Shown here: positions 23,132 to 33,400 of the stretch, piece after piece
Numbering within the stretch: the stretch's first letter is position 1
How the letters are laid out: the number at the start of each line of letters is the position of its first letter
NCBI RefSeq assembly: GCF_001426565.1
Contig: NZ_LMFA01000022.1
Location: forward strand, 166,955-230,954
Direction of reading: 5' to 3'
Length of the DNA: 64,000 nucleotides
Source: Rhizobium sp. Root482
Lineage (GTDB): Bacteria; Pseudomonadota; Alphaproteobacteria; Rhizobiales; Rhizobiaceae
Position numbers and translations under genes: made by a program
The notes under the pieces: generated by a model
What the model was told of the DNA's origin: nothing
Databases searched by the model: none
The model's input: only the letters and a program-made list of their open reading frames with translations

Positions 23132-24553
23132 CTATCCGAAGACGACCGTGCCGAGTTGTGCCGGCGAGGTGATCGACTTCAGGCCTCTGGCCATGTCCTT
23201 GATCTTCTGTTGCGTATAAAGGTCGTAATAGGCTTGGTTCTTGCGGCCGATGGCATGTTCGGCACTGAAGCTTCCGTTGAAATCCGAAACGGCGACGGCA
23301 AAGACCCAGTCGCGCAGCCGCCGCTCGAAATCCGCGTCCCGCGCCGCCTCGCTGTCCTTCGGCACGACGAGATTGAAATGCACGCCGCCATCGCCGATAT
23401 GGCCGAAATCGCAGATCGTCACATCCGGGAACGTCGTCGGCATGTCCGTCTTCATGCGGTCGCAGAAGGCCATGATATCGCCCCTGCGGAAGGAAAGATC
23501 AAATGCGATCAGCTTTCCCGCATGCTTGACGCCCTCCGAAAGCGCATGACGCAGCGCCCACATCTCCTCGGCCGGGCCGACAAAGGCATCGGCAAGCGGC
23601 GCATCGTCGGTTTCCCAGATTTCTGCGAGAACCTCTTCCAGCACGGCATTCAACGGCTGTTCGCCCTCGCGCGGCTGCCAGCTGCGGGAAATCTCGGCGA
23701 GGATGACATAGTCGGGTATGTTGCCGCCCTGGAAGGAATTTTTCAGCGAAGGAACATGCGCAAAAGTCGCCCTCATGGCATTGCCCGACATGCCCTCGAA
23801 GGCCGAGAGATAGGATCCGAGCCGCTCCTCCATGGCGCGCAAGAGCGGCATCACATGGGCGCCGCTCGCAGGCACCAGATAGGCAGTTGCCAGCTGCTTT
23901 GGAAGGGGTTCCAGATTGAGCACGCATTCGGTGATGATGCCGAAGGCGCCGCTGGTGCCGATGAAAACCTGCTTCCAGTCGACGCCGGTATTGTTCTTGC
24001 GCAGGGTCGACATCAGGTCGAGAACCGTGCCGTCCTCGTCGGCCAGCACCACCTTGATGCCCAGCGTGTTGCGGCGCACATCGCCATATTTGAGGAAGCG
24101 CGATCCGCCGGTATTGGTCGCCAGCATGCCGCCCAGCCGCGGATCGGCCCCAAGGTCGATGGGGAAGAACAGCCCGTGCTCTTCCAGCCGCCGGTTGACG
24201 TCGGACAGACGGAAGCCGGCATCGACCGTAAGCGAGCGGTTGTCGAGATCGAGAGCAAAGCCTGACGTCATGCGGTCGAGGCTGAGCACGGCCTGTGCAC
24301 CGCTCATGTCCGGCGTCGAGCCGGAGACGAGGCCGGTATTGCCCGATTGTGCGATGAGCGCGATGCCGTGGCGCACGCAATAGGCGACAGCAGCCGAAAC
24401 CTCCTCGGTCGTCCGTGGCCTCAACACCAGCGCCGCCTTGCCCTCGTCATAGCGCGCACCGGTCTGGTAGGCGGCCATATCGCCCGCATCGGTGACAATG
24501 GCCTTGTCGCCGAGACGTGCACCGAGCGCCGCGATATGTCCCTGGTCGATCAT
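23132..24553 (-). CDS. FAD-linked D-2-hydroxyglutarate dehydrogenase
   Basis: This is a 473-residue flavoprotein of the VAO/D-2-hydroxyacid dehydrogenase family. The FAD-binding part (residues about 35-215) has RPRTTEEVSAAVAYC, SGNTGLVSGSTPD and GGMLATNTGGSRFL. The C-terminal substrate domain has FGHIGDGGVHFNL (metal His) and FSAEHAIGRKN. It would oxidise D-2-hydroxyglutarate, the product of HglS, to 2-oxoglutarate, passing electrons to a flavoprotein or quinone. The ATG at 24553 (MIDQGHI) fits the family; upstream in-frame codons overlap hglS. It is separated from hglS by 10 bp, so the genes are co-transcribed. Confidence 0.9.
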   Translation of the reverse strand: MIDQGHIAALGARLGDKAIVTDAGDMAAYQTGARYDEGKAALVLRPRTTEEVSAAVAYCVRHGIALIAQSGNTGLVSGSTPDMSGAQAVLSLDRMTSGFALDLDNRSLTVDAGFRLSDVNRRLEEHGLFFPIDLGADPRLGGMLATNTGGSRFLKYGDVRRNTLGIKVVLADEDGTVLDLMSTLRKNNTGVDWKQVFIGTSGAFGIITECVLNLEPLPKQLATAYLVPASGAHVMPLLRAMEERLGSYLSAFEGMSGNAMRATFAHVPSLKNSFQGGNIPDYVILAEISRSWQPREGEQPLNAVLEEVLAEIWETDDAPLADAFVGPAEEMWALRHALSEGVKHAGKLIAFDLSFRRGDIMAFCDRMKTDMPTTFPDVTICDFGHIGDGGVHFNLVVPKDSEAARDADFERRLRDWVFAVAVSDFNGSFSAEHAIGRKNQAYYDLYTQQKIKDMARGLKSITSPAQLGTVVFG

Positions 24554-24563
24554 CGCTCCAGCC

Positions 24564-25964
24564 TTACTCCGCTGCTTCGGCGATGGAAAGAAGCTGGCGG
24601 CATTCGTCGATGGATGCCTGTTCGATACCGGCATAGTGGTCGAATTCGTTCAGCACTGGGGCACCGAGATCCTGCTCGAAGCGCTTCTGGTTCGGACTTG
24701 CCACGAATTCCTGGGCGGCATCGTCGCCGAGATTGGACTGGAAAATGCCAGCGGCGCTGACCGGCAGGAAATCCTCGTAAACGATCGGATCGAACCGGAC
24801 GAGACCGGCGGCGATCAGCTCGTCGATGGAGCCCGGATCGGAGACCCGGCTACGGCGGCCCTTTTCGGTCAGCGAAAAGGCGAAATAGCCGAGGCCGGCG
24901 GCGCGGATATCGGACCATTCGTCCGGGAAATCCTCGAACGCGCCGGCAAGCGCTTTTTCGTATTCCGCGGCGTTCGAGCCGTCGGCGGCGGGCCGGATGA
25001 CCTTGCGCGAGGCGGCCAGCAGTTCATCGTAAAGCGCGCGGCCCTTCGGGGTCAGCGCCACGCCGCGCTGCTCGATCTCGCCGAAGCGGGCGGTGTGCGA
25101 GCCTTGCTGCCAGCTGCCGTCTTCAGTCTGGAAAGAGACCGGCTCATCGAGCGCCTTGAACGAGGTCTGGCGCAGGAGGATGGCGCATTTGCGGGTCGGC
25201 GGGCCTTCGACCACGGCCTTGGGCGCGATGTCGTAATCCGGCATGCGGGCCTGCACGGCGTCGATATCGAGCGTGCGCGGCGTCAGATGGTTGATATGCG
25301 GCCCCTTGAACGACACGACGTCGGCGATCAGGCGATGCGCGTCATGCAGGCGGTGGTACATGTCGGAGCTGACATTGGCCTTGTCGTGCCAGCGGAAGGC
25401 TTCCAGTGCCTCGGCTACGAAACGCGCGGCATCAGCCTTGTCGAGGCCGCCCTGCTGTTCGGCCTTTTCCGTCAGCGTCACCGCGCCGGGCGTAAAGATC
25501 CGGCGGGCATCGAGGATGGCCTGTGCCTCCTTGCGCAGAACCTCGTCGGCGATCAGGTCGAGCCGCAGAAGCGAGGTGAAGACCCGGAAGGGGTTTTTCT
25601 TGAGATTGGCATCGCCGACCGGGCGAAAGGCGGTGGAATGAACCGGCACGCCGGCGGTGCTGAGATCGTAATAGCCGACCGGATACATGCCCATGACGGC
25701 AAAGACGCGGCGCATCATCGAAAGCTCGGCGGGCGTGCCGAGCCGGATCGCGCCATGGCGCTCCTGCGAAATCCGCTCCAGCGAATCGGTGTCTTCCAGG
25801 CGTGCCCGCAGCGCCGGGTCGGCGGCCAGCGTCTCGGCGTTCACCTTTTCCACCAATTGCATCAACGTGCCATAGGCCGGAACCTCGTCGCGATACATGG
25901 CCGACATCGCGGCGGAAAAGGCCGAGCGGATATAGTCGGTGGAAACGAAACTATTCTCTTTCAC
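24564..25964 (-). CDS. hglS: 2-oxoadipate dioxygenase/decarboxylase (HglS/YdcJ, DUF1338)
   Basis: This is a 466-residue Fe(II)-dependent VOC-fold enzyme that converts 2-oxoadipate plus O2 to D-2-hydroxyglutarate and CO2. From the GTG at 25964 the N-terminus reads KENSFVSTDYIRSAFSAAM, matching HglS. With this start His70 (QERHGAIR, Arg74) and His226 (HINHLTP) fall on the numbers I recall for the Pseudomonas putida metal ligands. The third ligand should be a Glu in FGEIEQRG (296-298). GAGG sits upstream at modest spacing. In-frame ATGs further up add 13-15 residues that do not fit. It heads the four-gene operon, divergent from a LysR gene. Confidence 0.9.
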   Translation of the reverse strand: MKENSFVSTDYIRSAFSAAMSAMYRDEVPAYGTLMQLVEKVNAETLAADPALRARLEDTDSLERISQERHGAIRLGTPAELSMMRRVFAVMGMYPVGYYDLSTAGVPVHSTAFRPVGDANLKKNPFRVFTSLLRLDLIADEVLRKEAQAILDARRIFTPGAVTLTEKAEQQGGLDKADAARFVAEALEAFRWHDKANVSSDMYHRLHDAHRLIADVVSFKGPHINHLTPRTLDIDAVQARMPDYDIAPKAVVEGPPTRKCAILLRQTSFKALDEPVSFQTEDGSWQQGSHTARFGEIEQRGVALTPKGRALYDELLAASRKVIRPAADGSNAAEYEKALAGAFEDFPDEWSDIRAAGLGYFAFSLTEKGRRSRVSDPGSIDELIAAGLVRFDPIVYEDFLPVSAAGIFQSNLGDDAAQEFVASPNQKRFEQDLGAPVLNEFDHYAGIEQASIDECRQLLSIAEAAE

Positions 25965-26077
25965 GAAAGCGCGCCTCGCAGTATGGATCAGGTAGGTGAT
26001 CATTCTCATTTCGTATCATATAGAGATCGAGCGGGCATGGATTGCGACAGTTGTGACTATGATCATGCGAGGCTGGA

Positions 26078-26971
26078 ATGAAGTTGAGCAGAAGGCTGGT
26101 CCCGGACGTCACCACGCTGCAGGCGTTCGAATGTGCTGCGCGCCATGGCAGCTTCACGCAGGCCGCGGCGGAGCTCAACCTGACCCAGAGCGCCGTCAGC
26201 AGGCAGATCAAGGATCTCGAAAGCCAGATCGGCGTGCTCCTGTTTGAGCGCGTGCGCCAGAGGGTCATCCTGTCGGATGCGGGCCAGAAATTCCTGCCCG
26301 AGGTGCGCCGGCTGCTCACCCAGTCGGAAGAGCTGATGGTGCGCGCCATGGCCTCGGCGCGCTCGGAATCGACACTCTCCGTCGCCTCGCTGCCGACCTT
26401 CGGCAGCCGCTGGCTGATGCCGCGCCTGCCGGAATTCCTCAAGGAGCATCCCGGCACAGTGGTCAATATCGCCTCGCGCTCGCAACCCTTCGATTTCGAG
26501 GAGCAGAATTTCGACCTTGCCATCCATTATGGCCAGCCGGTCTGGGCGCATGCGACCTGCAGCTATCTCTGCAGCGAAATCATCGTGCCCGTCGCCAGCC
26601 CGCAATTGCTGGCGCTCAATCCGATGGAAGAGCCGGGGGAACTGGAGGACCAGCCGCTGCTGCATCTCGCCACCCGGCCGAAAATGTGGGCACAATGGTT
26701 CGAAAACAACGGTGGCGAGATGAAGTCCGCCTATCGCGGCAATCGCTTCGACCAGTTTTCCATGGTCATCGAGGCGGCGATCGCCGGCCTCGGCTTTGCG
26801 CTGGTGCCGCGCTATCTGATCGAGCAGGAACTGGCCACCGACCGCCTGCGCGTCGTCTTCGACCGGCCGATGCAGACGGAAAACAATTATTATCTGGTCG
26901 TGCCTGAAGGGAAGCTTGAAAACCCGGTAAGCCAGGCTTTTCGCGTCTGGATCACCGCCCGCGTCGGCTGA
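26078..26971 (+). CDS. LysR-family regulator (GcvA-like), probable regulator of the hglS operon
   Basis: This 297-residue LTTR has an N-terminal winged helix-turn-helix (residues about 9-67) with LQAFECAARHGSFTQAAAEL and LTQSAVSRQIKDLE, and an effector domain with FDLAIHYG and LGFALVPRYL. The GcvA-like N-terminus and length are normal. It diverges from hglS with a 113-bp shared promoter region, the classic LTTR arrangement. It therefore probably activates or represses the hglS-D2HGDH-amaB-aminotransferase operon, with an effector from lysine/2-aminoadipate metabolism. That is inference. I could not pick out a clear T-N11-A operator. Confidence 0.88.
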   Translation: MKLSRRLVPDVTTLQAFECAARHGSFTQAAAELNLTQSAVSRQIKDLESQIGVLLFERVRQRVILSDAGQKFLPEVRRLLTQSEELMVRAMASARSESTLSVASLPTFGSRWLMPRLPEFLKEHPGTVVNIASRSQPFDFEEQNFDLAIHYGQPVWAHATCSYLCSEIIVPVASPQLLALNPMEEPGELEDQPLLHLATRPKMWAQWFENNGGEMKSAYRGNRFDQFSMVIEAAIAGLGFALVPRYLIEQELATDRLRVVFDRPMQTENNYYLVVPEGKLENPVSQAFRVWITARVG

Positions 26972-27431
26972 TGTTCGATCCGACGCGGCCTGCGATGGGA
27001 ACCTTTCCCACGCTAGCGCGTTCCGGGCTGGATGAACAAAACTCATGAACCAGTTTTGGGCGGCGCGGTGATATTTGTCGTAAACGGGACCCGCCCTGCA
27101 GGTACCTGCGCTCAAGCCGTGCCAATTGCGCCCCAGGGCAGGCGCCGCATCTTGCAACATATTGGCTCTGTGGCTAAAAAATGCCAATTTCCTGTATCAC
27201 TTAGCCCTTACAACGAAACGACCGCCACCCTCCTATCGCCTGCTTCATTTTCCGTCGCCTTCAAAGATGATGGTTTCCCGCTTGCGAGAGACCTGACGGC
27301 TGGCGACAGACCGCAGGCGAGAGTTTAGGATCGTGGTCGCGCCGAGCCAATCATCAGGGCAGCAGCCCATCCGGTATGACGACGACACCGACCGGACCCC
27401 TCAACATCGCCTGGACCCAGAACCCATAAAC
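26972..27431. other. intergenic region upstream of ndvB
   Basis: About 360-460 bp (depending on the ndvB start) separate the LysR gene from ndvB. A small GGGAA-CCT-TTCCC hairpin lies just after the LysR gene. The 3' third is AT-richer and should hold the ndvB promoter. Short frames here have no recognisable product, and I saw no RNA gene. Confidence 0.5.
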
Positions 27432-30400
27432 ATGCCCCCTCACAAGCCGCAGACCACGCCTTCGCGCGAAGCCGAAATCAAGCCGATCGATTACAATGAT
27501 TCGATCCGCTCGACCTATTTCACCATCGACGAGCTTCACGCCTGCGGCGCCGCGCTTGCCCGGGAGGGGGCCAAGAGCCTGCCGGGGTTCTTCCCCTTCG
27601 ATTTCCGCGCCCGGCACCGTGAAAATGAAAACGAGATTTTCCGGGTCTACAGGGTCACGGCGGGGGATGTCGAAGCCGGCGCGACGATAACGCCCGCCGC
27701 GGAATGGCTGCTCGACAATCATTATCTTGTCGAGGAAGCCATTCAGGAGGTCCGGCGCGATTTCCCGCGCAAGTTTTATCGCCAGTTGCCGACCATCGAT
27801 GTCGGCGGCGTCACGATCCCGCGCACTCTGGCGCTCGCCTGGCTCTATGTCTCCCATACCCACAGCACGGTCTCGCGCGAAAGCCTGACCGCCATGGTCG
27901 AGGGCTTCCAGGAAAACGAGACGCTGAAGATCGGCGAACTCTGGGCGCTGCCTTCCATCGTCCGTTTCGTGCTGATCGAGAATCTGCGCCGCATTGCCAT
28001 CCGGGTCGATCGTTCCCGCAATATGCGCAGGAAGGCCAATGATGTCGCCGACCAGATCGTCCGGCTGGGCGAGCCCGAGAAATTCCAGTCGATCCTGTCA
28101 GAGGCCGAGCCGCTCAGCGCCGACAATACCTTCGTCGCACAGCTTCTCTATCGCCTGAGAGACGGTTCCCAGACATCGGGTCACGTCATCAACTGGATCG
28201 AGGAGCGGCTCGAGCGGCGCGGCAGCAATGTCGAGGAGGCTCTGGTCGCCGAGCAGAACCGGCTGTCGTCCGGCAATGTGACGATGAGCAACATCGTTCG
28301 CGGCCTGCGCGAAATCGACGACAATGACTGGGCCGTCTGGTTCGAAAGTGTCAGCAAGGTCGATAGCGAGCTTCGCGACGGATCGGACTACGAGGCTCTC
28401 GATTTCGGTTCGCGCAACAAGTACCGCAGCGCCATCGAGCGCCTTGCCCGGCGCTCCGGCAGCGAGGAAGTCGAGGTCACGCGGATCGCGCTCGATCTCG
28501 TCAGGGAGCAGATCGGTGCCGAGGCGGATGACGGCAAGGCCTATCACGAGCCCAATGTCGGCGCGTTTCTCGTCGGCAAGCGACGCCGGGTGCTGGAAGC
28601 GAAGATCGGCTACCGGCCCTCGGTGGTGCAGGCCATCATCCGCGCCGGGCGCAAGCTGGACTGGCTGGCGATCGCCGGCCCGAATATCGTGCTGACCGCG
28701 CTCGCCATGATCGCTGTCTATTTCTTCGTCAGTCCGATGGATATTCCGACGGGCGCCCTTTTGATCATGCTGGTGCTGTTTGCGCTGCCGGCCTCGGAGG
28801 GGGCCGCCGGCCTGTTCAATACGCTGGTCACCCTGTTCGTCCCGCCGTCCCGGCTGGTCGGATATGAATTCCTCAATGGTATCCCGCAGGATGCCCGCAC
28901 GCTGGTCGTCGTGCCCTGTCTGATCTCCAAGCGCGATCATGTCGATGAGCTGGTCCGCAATCTCGAGGTCCATTATCTCGCCAATCCGAAGGGCGAAATC
29001 TATTTCGCGCTTGTAAGCGACTGGGCGGACAACCAGGAAGAGGAAACCGCCACCGATCTCGACGTGCTCGATTATGCCAAGGGCGAGATCGCCACCCTGA
29101 GCGCGCGCTACGCCCATGACGGGCGCACCCGCTTCTATCTGCTGCATCGGCGCCGGCTGTTCAACGAGGCGGAAGGCGCCTGGATGGGATGGGAACGCAA
29201 GCGCGGCAAGCTGCATGAACTGAACCTGCTTTTGCGCGGCGACAGCGACACGACCTTCCTGCCCGGCGCCAACACGGTGCCGCAGGATGTGCAATATGTC
29301 ATGACGCTCGATTCCGACACGCGCCTGATGCGCGATGCGGTGACGAAGCTGGTCGGCAAGCTCTACCATCCGATCAACCGCCCGGTCGTTGATCCCGTTA
29401 CCCAGAAGGTGGTCGCCGGCTACGGCATCCTGCAGCCGCGCGTTACCTCCTCGCTCACCACGGGCAGCGAGGCCTCGGCCTTCCAGCGCATATTTTCGGT
29501 CAATCGTGGTATCGACCCCTATGTCTTCACCGTTTCCGACGTTTACCAAGACATTGCCGGCGAGGGCACCTTCACCGGCAAGGGGCTCTATCATGTCGAT
29601 GCCTTCGAGGCGGCGCTGAAGGGCAAGATCGAGGAAAATTCTATCCTCAGCCATGACCTGTTGGAAGGTTCGCTCGCCCGTTGCGCGCTCGTCAGCGATG
29701 TCGAACTGGTCGAGGATTTCCCGATCCGCTACGAGGTCGAGACGTCGCGCCAGCATCGCTGGGCGCGGGGCGACTGGCAATTGCTGCCCTATATGTTCAA
29801 TCCAGCAAACGGGCTTGGCATGCTCGGCCGCTGGAAGATGTACGACAATCTGCGGCGCTCGCTGATCCCCTGCGCCTGGCTCGTCGCCTCCGTCATGGGC
29901 TGGTACTACATGCAGCCGACGCAGGCGCTGATCTGGCAGTTCGTATTGATCTTCAGCCTTTTCGTCGCCCCCACTTTGTCGCTCATTTCCGGCCTGATGC
30001 CGCGCCGCAACGACATTGTCGCGCGTGCTCATGTCCATGCCGTGCTTTCCGAAATCCAGGCTGCCAATGCCCAGGTCGCGCTGCGCATCGTCTTCATCGC
30101 CCATTCGGCGGCGATGATGGCCGATGCGATCGTGCGCTCGCTCTACCGCACCTTCGTCAGCGGCAAGCTGATGCTGGAATGGCGCACGGCGGCGCAGGTC
30201 CAGAATGCGGCGGGCGGAACCGTGCTCGACTATTACCGCTCGATGTGGACCGCGCCGGCGCTGGCGATCGTCTCACTGGCGCTGGCCGCCGTGTCGGATA
30301 CCGGCCTTCCCTTCATCGGCATTCCCTTTGCCCTCCTCTGGATCTTGTCGCCGGCGATCGCCTGGTTCGTCAGCCAGTCGGCTGAAACGGAGGACCAGCT

Positions 30401-33400
30401 GGTCGTTCCGCAGGAGGTGGTTGACGAGTTGCGCAAGATCGCCCGGCGGACCTGGCTCTATTTCGAACAGTTCGTCACCGCCGAGCAGAATTTCCTGCCG
30501 CCCGACAATTTCCAGGAAATCCCGCATCCGGTGCTGGCCGAACGCACCTCGCCAACCAATATCGGCGTCTATCTCCTGTCGGTCATGTCGGCGCGCGATT
30601 TCGGCTGGATTGGTTTCGAGGAGGCGATCAGGCGGCTGGAGGAGACCGTCGCGACGATCGACCGGATGCCGAAATATCGCGGCCATCTCTACAACTGGTA
30701 CAAGACCGATACGCTGGAAACGATGGAGCCGAAATATATCTCGGCCGTCGACAGCGGCAATCTCGCCGGCCACCTCATCGCGGTCTCGTCCATGTGCCGG
30801 GAATGGGCCGAGGCGCCCTCGGCGCAATTGCAGGGCAATCTCGACGGCATCGGCGATGTCGCCTCCATCCTTTCCGAAGTGCTGGCGCAACTGCCGGACG
30901 ACCGCAAGACCGTGCGGCCGCTGCGCCGCTTGATGGAAGAGCGTATCGCCGGCTTCCACAGCGGTCTGCAGACCGTCAAGCGCGAGCAGGAATTCGCCTC
31001 CATCCGGGTGATCAACCTGGCGGTGCTCGCCCGCGACATCCACAAGCTCACGCTTAATCTCGACCATGAGGTGAAAAGCGCCGAGAGCGGCGAAGTGACG
31101 AAATGGGCGACGCTTCTGGTCAACACCTGCGAGGCCCATATTTCGGACGGCGTTTTCGACCTGCGCGCCATCGAGACGCTTCGCCAGCGCCTCATCGTCC
31201 TTCGCGACAGGACGCGCGACATCGCCTTCACGATGGATTTCAGCTTCCTCTTCCGGCCCGAGCGGCGGCTCCTGTCGATCGGCTTCCGCGTCAATGCCAA
31301 TGAGCTGGACGAAGCCTGCTACGATCTCCTGGCCTCCGAAGCGCGTCTCACCAGCCTGTTTGCCATCGCCAAGGGCGACCTGCCGACGGAGCATTGGTAC
31401 AAGCTCGGCCGACCGATCGTTCCGATCGGTTCGCGGGGGGCGCTCGTCTCCTGGTCGGGGTCGATGTTCGAATATCTCATGCCGCCGCTGGTCATGCAGG
31501 AGCGTCAGGGCGGCATCCTCAACCAGACGAACAATCTGATCGTCAGGGAGCAGATGAACCACGGCCGCCGTCTTGGCACGCCCTGGGGTATTTCCGAGGC
31601 AGCCTTCAACGCCCGGGATCACGAACTGACCTATCAGTACACCAATTTCGGTGTGCCGACGCTCGGGCTGAAGCGTGGCCTTGGCCAGAATGCCGTCATC
31701 GCGCCCTATGCCTCGATCCTTGCCAGCATGTACGATCCGAAGGCCGCCCTTGCCAATCTGGAGCGGCTGCGCGGCCTCGGCGCGCTCGGCGCCTACGGCT
31801 TCCACGACGCCGTCGATTTCACGCCGACCCGCGTGCCGGAGGGCAAGACCTGCGCGGTGGTGCGCAACTATTATGCCCACCATCACGGCATGTCGATCGC
31901 CGCTGTTGCCAATGTCGTCTTCAACGGGCGCCTGCGCGAGTGGTTCCATGCCGATCCGGTCATCGAGGCGGCCGAACTGCTGCTGCAGGAAAAGGCGCCG
32001 CGCGACATTCCGATCATCAATGCCAAGCGCGAGCCGGAAACGCTCAATCGCGGCCAGGAAGACCTGCTGCGCCCGGAAATCCGCACCTTCACCAATCCGC
32101 TCGCCAAGCCACGCGAAACCGTCTTCCTGTCCAACGGTCATTACTCGGTGATGCTGACGGCGACCGGCGCCGGATATTCACGCTGGAACGGCCAAACCGT
32201 GGCGCGGTGGAAGGCCGATCCGAGCGAGGACCGCACCGGTACCTTCATCTTCCTGCGCGATACCGCGAGTGGCGAATGGTGGTCGGCGACCGCCGAGCCG
32301 CGCCGGGCCAGGGGCGAGAAGACCATGACCCGCTTCGGCGACGACAAGGCGGAGTTCATCAAAACGGTCGGTGACCTGATGAGTGAGGTCGAGTGCATCG
32401 TCGCCACCGAGCACGACGCCGAAGGCCGGCGGGTGATCCTCCTCAATACCGGCACGGAGGACCGTTTCATCGAGGTCACCTCCTATGCCGAGCCGGTGCT
32501 GACCACCGACGATACCGACAGCGCCCATCCGCTGTTTGCCAAGATGTTCCTGCGCACCGAGATCGACCCGAGAGGCGACGTCATCCGGGTGACGCGCAAC
32601 AAGCGCAGCCCCGGCGAACCGGACATGCAGGTGGCGCATCTGGTTGCTGACAATGCCGGCAGCACCCGCCACACCGAGGCCGAAACCGACAGGCGCCGCT
32701 TCATCGGCGTCGGCCGCACGCTGGCCGAGGCGCAGGCCTTCGACCCGGAAGCCAGTCTTTCCGGCACGGATGGCTATACGCTCGATCCGATCGTTTCGCT
32801 GCGCCGCGTCGTGCGGGTGCCGGCCGGCAAGAAGGTCAGCGTGATCTTCTGGACCATCGCCGCCCCGGATCGCGAGGCGATCGACCGGGCGATCGATCGT
32901 TACCGCCATCCCGACAGTTTCAACCATGAATTGATCCATGCCTGGACCCGCTCCCAGGTGCAGATGCGTCATGTCGGCGTCACCTCGCAGGAGGCGGCAA
33001 GCTTCCAGATGCTGGGCCGCTACCTGACCTATCCGGACATGCAGTTGCGCGCCGATGCGGCCACCGTCCAGGCCGGACTCGCACCCCAGTCTTCCCTCTG
33101 GCCGCTGGCGATTTCCGGCGATTTCCCGATCTTCGCCGTCCGCATCAACGACGATGTCGATCTCGGCATTGCCCGCGAGGCGCTGAAGGCGCAGGAATAT
33201 CTGCGCGCGCGCGGTGTCACCGCCGATCTCGTCATCGTCAATGAGCGTGCCTCCTCCTATGCGCAGGACATGCAGCACACGCTCGATGCGATGTGCGAGA
33301 ATCTGCGCCTGCGCGGCCTGGCGGATGGTCCGCGCCAGCACATCTTTTCCGTCCGTCGCGATATCATCGAACCGGAGACCTGGTCGGCGCTGCTTGCCGC

